A stretch of DNA of 64,000 nucleotides from Epiperipatus broadwayi. Its lineage: Eukaryota > Onychophora > Udeonychophora > Euonychophora > Peripatidae. Position 1 is the stretch's first letter, and each line of letters begins with the position of its first letter. The DNA is taken from NCBI GenBank assembly GCA_028023455.1, contig JAQFVV010006221.1:2422001-2486000 (forward strand). Reading direction: 5' to 3'. Position numbers and translations under genes: made by a program. Positions 14,546-24,281 of the stretch are shown in pieces. Under the pieces are notes generated by a model, which made no database searches, was not told the DNA's origin, and saw only the letters and a program-made list of their open reading frames with translations.

Positions 14546-14929
14546 GGTGAAACATAAATCGCGTAACTTCAAAATCGTGTTAAATAATTCTGCATAAAAA
14601 GGGACCCAGGTGGACTTATTTTAATACTGGTGAACGATATGGTTAATTATGTTTTTAGTTAGGATAGTTTGCTACTGATCTCTTAGAATGATCTCTCATG
14701 CTCATTATTTTATATTAAATATGGATAGTTAATTTTATATTTATTTTGAACTGGGGTTTATGATGATTTACCATCATCCCAGGTTCAACCCCAAAAATGA
14801 TGGTAGCATTACAAATCTCACCCCACTTGTGGTATCTCTATTTTTATACTTTTACAAATGAATAGCCAATTATGGGATATTGTATTCACAGGTTCTCATA
14901 TATTACAAATTACTATGGATAAATGTGAT

Positions 14930-15359
14930 TATCCACCTTTATTGTAAAAGGAGATTGTTTGACAACAGATTCAGAAGGTTGACTGTTATCACATTGGTAT
15001 TGTTTAGGTATGAATTGCTTTCATGTATTTGCATTTATAAACTTATCTAGCCTTGAGTATTATTAGATTTATTATTTAAGTAATAAATAGTTTCAGTGCA
15101 GTTCAAAAGTTATGATGATTTGTTAGTCTGCTTTCAGAACTGGTTCTGTTTTCCTGTTTAATGTGGTTCATTTAAACTTCTTTGAATTAACAATCTCACA
15201 CTCTTTATTTTAGTTGCAATCTTTAGTGTCTATATAAACATATTAGACCAGAGACATAGACAGGTATCCATCTTTATTGTAAAAGGCGGTCATCATGCAA
15301 CATATTGGGATTGTCTTGATTATTATTGATATTGTTTAGGTGGGACTGTTTCATGCATT

Positions 15360-15360
<1 letters not shown>
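14930..15360. repeat. Direct repeat pair, about 100 bp copies
   Basis: 14930-15040 and 15264-15360 share CC(A/T)(C/T)CTTTATTGTAAAAGG, ATTGTTTAGGT and TTTCATG(T/C)ATTT(G/A)CAT in the same order. These are diverged copies of an unnamed repeat. Confidence 0.7.
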
Positions 15361-15395
<35 letters not shown>

Positions 15396-15404
15396 AATGC
15401 ATGA
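15352..15404. repeat. TA-cored palindrome
   Basis: TTCATGCATTTACA and its reverse complement flank a (TA)n core. The structure is cruciform-prone. Confidence 0.85.
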
Positions 15405-15410
15405 AGATCG

Positions 15411-15466
15411 GAATATATATTGAACCGTTTTTGAATATATATATATATTGAACCGTTTTTGAATAT
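15411..15466. repeat. Short tandem duplication
   Basis: GAATATATAT...ATTGAACCGTTTTT is repeated twice in a row; the copies differ only in TA-run length. Confidence 0.85.
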
Positions 15467-15775
15467 GTACATTCGAAACACCGGTCTCTTAGGCAGAGAA
15501 GAACATACTCGGAGAGTATGTATGCCCAAACGATAGCTATAAAGTATATAACTAGCGTTACATTTTCAGGACATAGCTTCTTCTCGGCTGTTGAGTTCAA
15601 CACTAAATCCAAAGCACTTTTTTGTTTGTGTATAAACACAGGCACCAGCTGTTTATTCTAAAAGAATACTAAAAGAATAGACAACACACTTTGAACAGTG
15701 GCCACTAACTCAACGCCTAAATCCACGACTAGCTCAGTTGTTTGTAATCACTAATAGATTATACTTCATTAGTGG

Positions 15776-15865
15776 TTAAAAGAATTGATAAAAGAATTGT
15801 AAAGGGAATTTATAAAAGAGATTGATAAAAGAATTTGGTAAAAGAATTGATAAAAAGAATTGACC
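15776..15865. repeat. Degenerate tandem repeat (TAAAAGAATTGA)n
   Basis: About six imperfect copies of a TAAAAGAATTGA-like 12-15 bp unit. The 15466-15775 stretch just before it is less AT-rich but holds nothing I recognise. Confidence 0.8.
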
Positions 15866-16149
15866 GACAAATAAAGTTTAATTTTAAAGACAATTTATTA
15901 ACTAACATTTATTTACTAAATTTAAACATTTTATAATTCTAATAAAAACACCCGCATATTTTTAAATTAACATTTCTAAACTAGTTTAAATATTCTTGTA
16001 TATTTTCATAACCGAACACTGGTATTTATTTAATTTAACCAATAATATTGATATAAGGATCACACACATATTAACTCATGCATGAACATAATAATAATAA
16101 TAAAGTATTACATAGCATTTGAAATTTAAACACACATATCAATAGTTCA

Positions 16150-16560
16150 TTTATGTATGATATCGAGTTCATATAATTAGACTCTTGGAGGATTCGCATG
16201 AATTAATGAAATGCAATGGCTATTACAGTATAAATGAAAATAAGCAAATGTTTTACCTAGGATTTTGAACGTAGATTTAACACTTTGTTTTCTTCTTGTT
16301 TGTTGTTTCTTCCAGTATGAATGGTTCCAGTATGAATGCTTCCAGCCAGCTGGGATGTTTCCTTGATGAGTTTCCTTATTATTCACGATTATTACTATTG
16401 GAGACAATTGGATACTGACGGAGATTTTCTAAGTTGTTACGTTGACATTATTTCATGGGCAGATCTTGCTGTTTTCATCGGACTTTTTACGCTGTGGAGA
16501 GGCGTGAATTCCCAAAATCTTCTCAGCACTGCATTTTGTTTCTGGGTATAATTAACTCAA
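16150..16560. other. Less AT-rich tract with splice-like signals
   Basis: A strong pyrimidine tract plus CAG (TTGTTTGTTGTTTCTTCCAG, ending 16314) precedes a duplicated (T)ATGAATG(G/C)TTCCAG motif. Short open frames follow on the plus strand (16336-16551, 71 codons) and on the minus strand (16407-16177). Neither product is recognised. It may be part of the same LTR-like or gene-end unit as the promoter at 16662. Confidence 0.3.
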
Positions 16561-16636
16561 CTGATTCAATTAATTTCTGAACTGCACTCACTCAATAAAT
16601 TTGTGAACTGCACTCACTCAACTAATTTGTGAACTG

Positions 16637-16669
16637 ACTACTGTCTGATAAAAAAAAGGTCTATTTATA
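16637..16669 (-). promoter_or_regulatory. TATA-type core promoter candidate
   Basis: On the minus strand a perfect GGTATAAATAGACC box (16662-16669 complement) is followed about 28 nt downstream by ATCAGACAGTAGTCAG, where initiation would be expected. The predicted transcript would start with a twice-repeated GAGTGAGTGCAGTTC motif (16560-16625). A solo LTR or a promoter/5'UTR are both possible; no coding partner is seen. Confidence 0.4.
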
Positions 16670-17243
16670 CCTGTGCCTTGTTGTCTTTCTAATATCTCCG
16701 GCAAAGATCTGTTGTCAAATTCCAGTGATAATCATTTGATAAACGTGTTTTGGAAGATTGCTTAATTAGTAATAGCCATGCAATAAAACGTGTAAGCCAT
16801 TGCCGTGTTTTTAATGATAATCTTTTTTTATTTCACATACATTTTATTTATTTACAAATTGCACATATATACGCACATATATTTTTAATACAATTTACTA
16901 TTTAGTTTTAACATTATTTTTTCTTAATTAAACTTGAATGAAAAGAGATTTGTATGTTTTAACTTTTTAAATTATATTTTTACGAATACTAATAAAAACT
17001 CTTTACTCCCTTTTATAACCCTTAGTTTAATTTCTCTAATGAAACACCACTCTCCCCTTCTGATTAATTAATTGTAGCTTTTTTATTTCAAAACTAACAC
17101 GAGAAAACTATTTGATTCTTATCCTTTTTCAAAAACAAACTGAATAAACTCTTCAACATTTAATTTTATGTTTTTCTTTAATGAAAGATTATTTTAATAA
17201 TATAATTTTAGATAAAATTATATGTGCCTATATCAATATAGGT

Positions 17244-17248
<5 letters not shown>

Positions 17249-17276
<28 letters not shown>
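17249..17276. repeat. (AT)n microsatellite
   Basis: An uninterrupted AT dinucleotide run of about 14 units. Confidence 0.95.
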
Positions 17277-17281
<5 letters not shown>

Positions 17282-17640
17282 CAATATTGTTATCTTAGAC
17301 TTATATGCAAAATTTTTATTTCATTGTTTCATTTTTATGGGAATTTAAAATTAGTCTACATTAATTTAAATTATTTATCTTAAGACATTATTAATTTTAA
17401 ATAAATATTAAAAGAAAACTTGATTATAATCCAAAGTTTAGTTAGTGTGATTTAGGTCATGTTATTTTGTATGCATGAATTTATTCAAAATAATATACAC
17501 CCACTCTTTAAAAGTTCATTATGTCAAATATTCATTTAATTTTTGTAATATTTAGGGTATATGAGCACAGACTTTCACATGACCCACCACTCTCCATTCC
17601 ATCTCATAACACTGATACACTTAACACATAAATGTTGAAA

Positions 17641-17712
17641 AGATAAATAATCACCAATATATGTATTACATGCTAAACCAGCAGTCATCAGTTGGTCCAG
17701 ATTATCATCTCT
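17641..17712 (-). ncRNA. Hammerhead ribozyme A1 (type I, decayed)
   Basis: On the minus strand: helix I arm AGAT..TAATC..CCAA, the CTGATGA box, helix II CTGCT/AGCAT-like, then GTAA where GAA+A is required (A13 changed to T), then ATACAT and a TTGG..GATTA..ATCT arm. Helix I pairs fully across its internal loop, but the core substitution should abolish cleavage. Confidence 0.65.
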
Positions 17713-18116
17713 ACACATATATGAAACAAGTGCTCAGATATATATTAAGATAGCCAAACCTCATACTTTAATGAACAGGCTTCAATTCACTCCACACTCC
17801 AACTCTTCAACTGTCTATCCAATTAAAAATCTGATGATGGAATGCTCAAAGGTCACCCTGAGGCTGAGATTCTTGTCACACCCATGTTGACCTAAAGTCA
17901 ATCTGACCTCTCATGTACAGGACCTAATCCATTTAATACATATACAAGGGATGGACAGACATCTCTACTATGTAATAACTGAAATACAGGCTTTATTATA
18001 TACCTGTATGAATATATGTAATATATAGGGTATATGTGCACAGACTTTCACATGACCCACCACTCACCACTCCATCTCATATCACTGATACATTTGAACA
18101 CATATATGTTGAAAAG

Positions 18117-18170
18117 ATAAATAATCACCAATATACGTATTTCATACTAAACCAGCAATCATCAGTTGTG
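18117..18170 (-). ncRNA. Hammerhead ribozyme A2 (truncated helix I)
   Basis: CAACTGATGA, a helix II with TATGAAAT, the palindrome ATACGTAT, then TTGGTGATTATTTATC. The 5' strand of helix I is cut off at the element boundary, leaving only CAA, so this copy cannot fold a full helix I. Confidence 0.55.
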
Positions 18171-18394
18171 TAAAAAACTATCAAAAATATCTTTTATTTA
18201 ATACTAGAAGTTTTAAATCTTAATTTGATATATGTGTGTACATGTATAGAATTTATATTAAGCATAATCAATTGCAATAGCACAAACATTATACAACAAT
18301 ATCTAAAAGAATATTTTTACATAAAAAGATATAAACCAGTCTTAAATAGGATTAATGGTGTTAGATAGGAATATTAAAATATAATTAATAGGGA

Positions 18395-18565
18395 ATCATG
18401 AAACCATGGTCAGAAGTTTTGGGGGAGCGTCCTGACAGAGATATTTTAAATGCTGTCTCTGGCTAGGCATTTATCACAAAGCTTGTTGAGGAATTGGCAA
18501 TCCTCATTGACTATATCTTACAAGCTTAAGAGAATTGGGTCATGTGATCTATGACTCTTATTTTG
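18395..18565 (+). mobile_element. Family D hammerhead retroelement, 5'-truncated
   Basis: Begins inside the ribozyme at ATGAAACCATGGTC (GAA 18400-18402, palindrome ACCATGGT 18403-18410, cleavage C 18411) and runs to GTGATCTATGACTC. It matches the D copies at 22457 and 29615. The distance from the cleavage C to the 3' end is about 150 nt, as in the other families. Truncation at the 5' side is typical of reverse-transcribed insertions. Confidence 0.7.
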
Positions 18566-18728
18566 ACTATTTATAATTTACATTAGTTTTTAAATAGATT
18601 TAAAACTATAGATAGGAATTGTGGATAATTGATATGGAAGTTAGATAAAATGGTTAAAGGAGGAATAAATTTATAATTGGTGGTGGGTTAAATGGATTAA
18701 AATATTTTGTTTATTGTTTTTTTTTATA

Positions 18729-18812
18729 TGTCAAATGCATTGATCAGGACACGAAACCCAGGCAAGCTGCTTGGAAGGCAGCTATGCTAACCACTAGGCC
18801 ACCAACCCTCGA
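18729..18812 (-). mobile_element. tRNA-Gly-derived SINE-like copy
   Basis: The minus strand reads GGTTGGTGGCCTAGTGGTTAG, AGCTGCCTTCCAAGCAGCT (a well-paired anticodon arm with UCC), a B-box-like GGGTTTCGTGTCC, then ATGCATTTGACATAT and an A tail. It is the closest copy to a canonical tRNA-Gly(UCC), but the acceptor stem is broken. Confidence 0.8.
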
Positions 18813-19170
18813 TGTTGATTGGCATTTTAGATGGTTTCTAATAATTTTTTTGAAATTTATACTTACTATGTAAAAAGAAAGTTTTATAATAAAGGGAGAA
18901 GAGGGAGGAAGATGTAAGTAAAATATAATAATAATAATGTATAATTAATATGTTTTACTATTGTGAATTTAGTGTGTTAATGCTTGATATATGGAAGAGA
19001 TTTGTATTTAGAGTATTATGTACAGATATATATTTTTTTGTTTCCTTGAAAATGACTGTAATGAGGGAGGGGAAGGAGTTGAAATGTTGGAAATGTATAT
19101 TATGTGAGTTTATATATATACATAGTTTATATATGGAAATGAAGTTTTTGAAAAGAAATTAGAGGAAGCT

Positions 19171-19280
19171 GTCAAGCATTGGTGATCAAGTGGTCAGCAC
19201 AGCTGCTTTACAAGCAGTTGTTACGGGTTTTCAGGTTCACTTCCTGGCCGATGCTTTGACACATGGAGAAAAAAAGTTAG
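19171..19280 (+). mobile_element. tRNA-derived SINE-like copy
   Basis: GTCAAGCATTGGTG at the start pairs with CGATGCTTTGACA at the end. The anticodon arm is CTGCTTTACAAGCAG and the B-box-like stretch is GGTTCACTTCC. An A-rich tail follows. The target duplication is not clear. Confidence 0.75.
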
Positions 19281-19568
19281 AAGTTTATGAAGTTATTTAT
19301 AATGATGGAGAACATATATATTTTAAAGAAAAAAGTGATTGTTTAATTTGTTATTGTAATATATAATGAACAATTAATTTTTTTTCTCAAGTGAGAGATT
19401 ATAGCAATATTGCTATCTTAGATTTACACATGAATAAAACAAAATTATATTTTGTTATTTCATTTTTGTGTGAATTTATCTGTCTGTTTATTTATTTATA
19501 TTTTCCATTATTAAATAATTAATCTACAGTCATTTAAATTGTTTATCTTAAGATGTTATTAATTTTAA

Positions 19569-19780
19569 AGGGTAGTTGTGGAGAATGTGCTCGATCACCA
19601 CCAGATGATGCTGTGGTATTATCAAAAACAGAAAAAGCACATATAATGAAGTTATGGGAAAATAAATATGAAAAAAGTGATTATACAGAAAGTAGATTAT
19701 TAGTTTTTATGCTGGGTTTGGAAAAAGATAAGGGGGATTTGGATATAAAGGTTGTAGAGTTGACAAAGATTATGTTGTGA
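19569..19780 (+). pseudogene. Exon-like open frame, possible globin-like fragment
   Basis: The open frame (19553-19780; the unique part starts at 19569) encodes a charged, non-repetitive peptide beginning GSCGECARSPPDDAVVLSKT and ending VVELTKIML. A pattern LSxxEKxxIxxLW...Y...SRLL in its middle resembles helices A-B of animal globins. That is only a pattern impression. The segment lies inside an insertion absent from the paralogous locus at about 17440, which suggests a moved (retro)copy or shuffled exon. No intron or other globin residues (distal or proximal His) are visible, so any such gene is only a fragment. Confidence 0.3.
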
Positions 19781-20398
19781 AAATGGGATGGAACAGAATA
19801 TGGAAAAACTTAGACTGGGGAATGTAAAATTAATTAGCTAACAAGTTTTTCTTGGTACAGTTACAGTACATTACATCACATCATATCAACCTGAAGCTTG
19901 CAAGTGATAAATTTATATTCAAAATAATAAACATGCACATCTTTAAGAGATCATTATAGAAAATATTCATTTAATTTTTGTGCAAAAAATTATTTAAACT
20001 ATCAAAAATATTTTTTATTTAATGCCAGAAGTTTTAAATATTAATGTGACATGTGTATGTGTGCTCATCTACAGGATTTATGTTAAGAATAATCAATAAC
20101 AATAACATAATTTAATTATTTTAGAAATCATACAACAATATCTGTGTGAAAAAACATAATGCAAGATGGGTTAATAAAATAGAAATAAAATTAAAACTTC
20201 TTACTGCTTGAACTAGCTACAATAAGCATCAGATATCTTCTTGTAAAGTTACTTTCATTGATTGCACTTTAATATGAGTGATTGAAAAGCTGAAAGTAGA
20301 AAAGTGTCTGATCACTTGACTCTTTCTAAAGTTTTGCCTACACAGTCATTGAAATTTTTTCTTCCCTCAAAAATATATATATTTTTTACAACAATTCT

Positions 20399-20466
20399 AT
20401 AATCACCAATATCCATATTCGTGCTAAACCAGCACTCATTAGTTGGTCCATATTATCTTCTCCTCA
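20399..20466 (-). ncRNA. Hammerhead ribozyme A3 (core mutated)
   Basis: Minus strand: AGATAATA..GGACCAA, CTAATGA (G5 to A), a perfect helix II GTGCT/AGCAC with GGTTT loop, and CGAA. The helix III palindrome has decayed; TTGGTGATTA closes helix I. The invariant G5 is lost, so it is probably inactive. It retains the ancestral CGAA CpG. Confidence 0.65.
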
Positions 20467-20903
20467 CATATATACAATCAGTGCTCAGCTTTATATTAAG
20501 ATAGCCAATCTTCATACTTTAATGAACAGGTTTCAAACTACTCCAACTCACAACTCTTCAGCCTTCCATCTCATTGAAAATCTGATGATGGAATGTTCAA
20601 AGCCCTCATTAGTGTCAAGGTTGTCATCCTACCCGTGTTGACGTTAGTCATTCTGACCCTCATGTACAGGAGAATAATCCATTTTACATACCTATGCAAG
20701 GGATGGGCAGACCTTTAATGCACTTTGTATCAATATGTAAATTAATACACTATACAGGTAAAGGCTTTGAACATTCCATCATCAGTTTTTCAATGAAATG
20801 GAAAGCTGAAAAGTTGTGAGTTGGAGTAGTTTGAAGCCTGTTTATTAAAGTAAAAAGATTGGCTATCTTAATATAAAGCTGAGCACCAACTGTATATATG
20901 TGT

Positions 20904-20976
20904 GGAGATAGTAATCTGGACCAACTGATGAGTTCTGGTTTAGCATGAAATCAGTTTATTGGTGATTATTTATCTT
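20904..20976 (+). ncRNA. Hammerhead ribozyme A4
   Basis: AGATA..TAATC..CCAA, CTGATGA (20925-20931), helix II GTTCT/AGCAT with one mismatch, GAAA, a degraded helix III (TCAGTTTA), then TTGG..GATTA..TATCT. Helix I is fully paired, including both segments beyond the internal loop. The helix III palindrome is lost. Confidence 0.7.
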
Positions 20977-21353
20977 TTCAACATGTGTGATCAGGTGGGT
21001 CAGCAATATGAGATGTCTTGGGAGAGTTGAGGGTTGTGTGAAAGTCTGAGTTTGAATTCTTTATATATTACATATATATCTATGTGCAGGTGTAAGCCTG
21101 TACAGAGTATTAATTTACATATGGATACATGCATTAAAGGTCTGCCCATACCTCACATATGTATGTAAAATGGATTATTCTCCTGTACATGAGAGGTCAG
21201 AATGACTGTCAACATGGATAGGATGACAACCTTGGCACTAACGAGGGTTTTGAACATTCCGTCATCAGATTTTCAATGAAATGGAAGGCTGAAAAGTTGT
21301 GAGTTGGAGTAGTTTGAAGCCTTTCCATTAAAGTATGAATATTGGCATGTGTG

Positions 21354-21426
21354 GAGATCGTAATCTGGACCAACTTATGAGTGCTGGTTTAGCATTAAAT
21401 ACATATATTGGTGATTATTTATCTTT
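21354..21426 (+). ncRNA. Hammerhead ribozyme A5 (core mutated)
   Basis: Same layout as A4 with intact helix I and helix II (GTGCT/AGCAT). The box reads CTTATGA (G5 to T) and GAA reads TAA (G12 to T). Two invariant bases are gone, so it should be inactive. Confidence 0.65.
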
Positions 21427-21850
21427 TCAACATGTGTGTGATCAGGTGGGTCAGCAATATATGGCTTGAAGAGTTGAGGGTTGTGTGAAAGTCTTGAGTT
21501 AGAATCCCTTATATATTGCATATATATCTGTATGTGAAGGTGTAAGCCTGTACAATGTATTAATTTACAATTCTATAATCTCATTTTTAAAAAAAAATTG
21601 AAAGGAAGGTAAAAGCCATTCTATTTAGAATTAAAATGATTTTACTATTAACAATGGAAATCTCTTGGGAGAAATTGTTTACTTCTATGTGAGTTGACCA
21701 AAGTAAAATTTTAGAAAATTTCATCATCTCATTAAAAATGGAAGACAGGTAAATCCTCATCAAGATTAAATTGCAACTTTAAAATTATATCAATCAACAT
21801 AAACATCAAGCTTTATTACTCCCAGACATCTTGAAACAAAGAACTTTTTA

Positions 21851-21963
21851 TTTTATTTTTCATATGTCATAGCATCGGCCGGGACGCGAACCCACAACAG
21901 TCTGCAACCAACTACTTGCTTGCACGGCAGCTGCGATACCTCTCGGCTAACAACGCAAGACAA
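21851..21963 (-). mobile_element. tRNA-derived SINE-like copy, class II type
   Basis: The minus strand has TTAGCCGAGAGGTATCG (A-box-like), an anticodon arm GCCGTGCAAGC, a long variable arm, GGGTTCGCGTCCCGG (a good B-box/T-arm) and GATGCTATGACATATG. An exact duplication AAACAAAGAACTTTT flanks it (21834 and 21965). It shares the TGACA end with the Gly-type copies but derives from a tRNA-like body with an extra arm, like the copy at 30878. Confidence 0.85.
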
Positions 21964-21983
21964 CAAACAAAGAACTTTTATGT

Positions 21984-22442
21984 GAACTTTAAAAATATAT
22001 ATATTTTTAAAATAAAATTCTGAATTTGACTTTATAATAGAAAAAGACTTGATATTTTTTTAATTTTATTATTATTATACCTGCATTTTTTCTCTCTCTT
22101 TTAGAGCTTTTAAAGAATTATTATTGAATCAGGTAACTCAAAGTTTTTGAGATATATTTTTTATACATGTGCATATATATATCCAGAGTGTGTATGAGAG
22201 AGTAAATAAGTAATTAGCTTGCATATTTATATATATTTTAATTTACAGGAAACTAACCAAAGGATTGGTGACTATTAAATTTAAACAGATACAAAGGGGT
22301 AACTTATATCATCCTTCCATTTCATTTTCCTCCTCTTAGTATCCATTTGCATTTATGAAAGTTCTATGTTTAAGATTTATTTTAAACTGTTGTAAATAAA
22401 TTTCACGAATTAACATTTTATAAACAATTGAAGTTATTGAAA
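21984..22442. other. AT-rich stretch, nothing recognised
   Basis: Only AT-rich sequence with a TA-rich run near 22170-22240. No repeat or coding signal. Confidence 0.55.
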
Positions 22443-22456
22443 TTCAACTGACTTAT

Positions 22457-22807
22457 AAATAGTTAAAATAAGAGTCATAGATCACATGACCTAGTCTCTT
22501 AAGCTTGTAAGTTATAAACAATGAGGATTGCCAATTCCTCAACAAGCTTTGTGATAAATACTTAGCTAGAGAAAGCATTTAAAATATCTCTGTCAGGACC
22601 CCCTCCCCAAACCTCTGACCATGGTTTCATGCTCTGGCACTCCTCAGCGAGGTGCTAGGGTAGGTTCAGACACTAGATCTAAAAACAACAACCCAAAGCC
22701 AGCTTTTTAACTAAAAGTTATCTATTGAGAGGAAAATCTGAAATTTTCAGACACATATCTTCAAATTCAGCTATCCAACTCAAATAGTTATATGGGGCTG
22801 AGAGATC
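22457..22807 (-). mobile_element. Family D hammerhead retroelement, monomer
   Basis: An exact 14-bp duplication TTCAACTGACTTAT flanks it (22443-22456 and 22808-22821). The sense strand is minus. Its 3' side holds the GTCATGTGATCTATGAC hairpin motif (complement of about 22470-22488). The ribozyme lies at 22593-22668. The 5' side shares a module (ATCTGAAATTTTCAGACA...ATAGTTATATG) with family C (34515-34590). Non-coding. Confidence 0.85.
22593..22668 (-). ncRNA. Hammerhead ribozyme D2 (core intact)
   Basis: Minus strand: ..ACCTCG helix I arm, CTGAGGA box (complement 22641-22647; N7 = G is allowed), helix II GTGC-CAGA-GCAT, GAA, helix III palindrome ACCATGGT (22618-22625), C at the cleavage site (22617), then AGAGGT closing helix I. 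All invariant bases are present. Only the first helix I pair is mismatched. Helix III is minimal (3 bp, 2-nt loop), as in dimer-active animal type I hammerheads. Confidence 0.8.
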
Positions 22808-23225
22808 TTCAACTGACTTATTTTTTCTTTTTATTTAAATTCTAGCAAATAAAATTTGAGCATTTTTTTGTTAAGACATATTTGGAGTATTTGGACATAT
22901 ACTCACTCATTTAAGAGAAACCTTAATCACATGCATGGATTAATATTATCATCATATTTACCTGAGATAATAAATTATTATTATTTTTAACATATTTTAA
23001 GCCAATTTGCCCATTGATTTTTATATATGTACTCCTGAGGAACCTCATTTTTATATTCTTAGCTTATAAAAAATATAGAAATAAAATTTGAACAAAATAA
23101 AAGTCTCATTAATTTTATAGAATTTTTGTTAATACAAATTAAATTTATTACACATATTTTGAACCATTTCACAATTGTTATAATATATAATAATTACTAA
23201 TATAGAAATTTATATGTAATATTGT

Positions 23226-23329
23226 GGAAGGAACCGTTCTTTACACATGTGCTAGAATTAGTTTTAAAACAGTTATTATTAGGAGAGTGTGTCCATTCTA
23301 GAACATATGCAAAGAACAGTTCCTTCCAC
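23226..23329. repeat. Inverted repeat, about 33-bp arms
   Basis: GGAAGGAACCGTTCTTT..CTAGAAT pairs with ATTCTAG..AAAGAACAGTTCCTTCC, with a central loop of about 37 bp. No hammerhead core was seen. Possibly a MITE. Confidence 0.8.
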
Positions 23330-23473
23330 CTTATATATCTATAATATTTAAATACATGTATATTGTCTACAATCAATGTAATTATAAGGGGCTTGAACTC
23401 TGACTTTCAAACTCCCCACAGCTGTCCAATCCATCCTATACAACTGATACATATGACAACATACATGTGAAAA

Positions 23474-23546
23474 AGATAAATCCATCTCCAATATATTATT
23501 TTGTGCTGACACATCATTCATCAGCTGGTTCAAATCACCATTTCTT
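23474..23546 (-). ncRNA. Hammerhead ribozyme A6 (decayed)
   Basis: Minus strand: CTGATGA box present, GCACAAAA where GCACGAAA is ancestral (G12 to A, a CpG-type change), helix I CCAG/TTGG. The inner helix I segment does not pair perfectly. Probably inactive. Confidence 0.55.
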
Positions 23547-23899
23547 ACACATATATACAATCACTGCTCAGTTTATATTAAGATAGAAAATCTTCAAACT
23601 TAAAATGGACAAGCTTCAATATTCTCCACTCTCCAACTTTTTAGCCATTCATAGCATTGAAAATCCAAGGATGAAGTGCTCAAAGTCCATGATGATGCCA
23701 TATTAGTGTCATACCCATGATGACCTTAAGTCAATAGGACTCATCACACACAGGATCTTAATATGTCCATTTAATTATACAGTAGAGGGAGAAGAATACA
23801 TACTGAATATATAATATTTAAATTCATGTATATTATCCTTAATGTAATTATAAGGGACCATCAGCTATCCAGTCTCATATGACCACATACATGTGAAAA

Positions 23900-23962
23900 A
23901 GATAAATGATGTACAATATACATATTTTATGGTGAACCAGCCCTCATCCATTGGTCCAGATC
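23900..23962 (-). ncRNA. Hammerhead ribozyme A7 (remnant)
   Basis: GATCTGGACCAATGGATGAG, a GGTTCA loop, ATAAAATATGTATATTG..CATCATTTATC. The catalytic box is lost (ATGGATGA). Recognised only by alignment to the other copies. Confidence 0.45.
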
Positions 23963-24281
23963 AATATAATTATATTAAGTATAATATACACAATATACAT
24001 GTATTTAAAAATTACATATTCAGCCTGTATTCTGCCCATCCCTCTACTGTATAATTAAAATGAACATATTAAGGTTTTATGTAAGAGGGATCAGATTGAT
24101 TTAAGGTCAATATGGGTATGATAATAATACTGACATCATCATGGGCTTAGAATACTTTATCATTGAATTTTCAATGATATGGATGATTGAAGAGTTGGAG
24201 AGTGAAGAAGATTGAACCTAGTTTATTAAAGTTTGAAGATTTTCTATCTTAATATAAACTGAGCAGTGATTGTATTTATAA

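Larger units (their letters stand above)
17547..18170 (-). mobile_element. Family A hammerhead retroelement, 1.3 units
   Basis: The insertion holds one full unit plus a partial second unit. GGGTATATG(A/T)GCACAGACTTTC recurs at 17556 and 18028, giving a 472 bp period. The sense strand is minus. The paralogous locus at about 19980 lacks it. A TGT/TTGT repeat at the edges could be a very short target duplication. Each unit carries a hammerhead (17641-17712 and truncated 18117-18170). No protein is encoded. Confidence 0.75.
17277..20140. repeat. Paralogous repeat pair interrupted by insertions
   Basis: 17277-17546 plus 18171-18350 aligns with 19395-19568 plus 19905-20120. Shared segments include GCAATATTG(T/C)TATCTTAGA, TTTATCTTAAGA...TTATTAATTTTAAA, CATTTAATTTTTGT and ACTATCAAAAATAT. 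The first copy is split by a family A hammerhead element (17547-18170). The second is split by the exon-like insertion at 19569-19904. Each copy therefore serves as the other's empty site. Confidence 0.75.
20405..21566 (+). mobile_element. Family A hammerhead retroelement, 3 units with inverted 5' unit
   Basis: The whole cluster is one insertion: ACAATTCTATAATC occurs exactly at 20391-20404 and 21567-21580 (14-bp target-site duplication). Inside, the first unit (to about 20770) is inverted. Two direct plus-strand units follow (ribozymes at 20904 and 21354, CTGATGA spacing 449 bp). The 3' end is TGTATTAATTT, as in the monomeric copy ending at 56232. No ORF is present. Confidence 0.85.

Noticed and set aside
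15274-15645. 123-codon minus-strand ORF
   Set aside because: Its YIYIYI core is the TA palindrome and its other parts lie in duplicated non-coding repeats. No domain is recognised.
20575-20600. Second CTGATGATGG box in family A units as another ribozyme
   Set aside because: No GAAA with a pairing helix II follows and no helix III palindrome is present. It is just part of the unit sequence.
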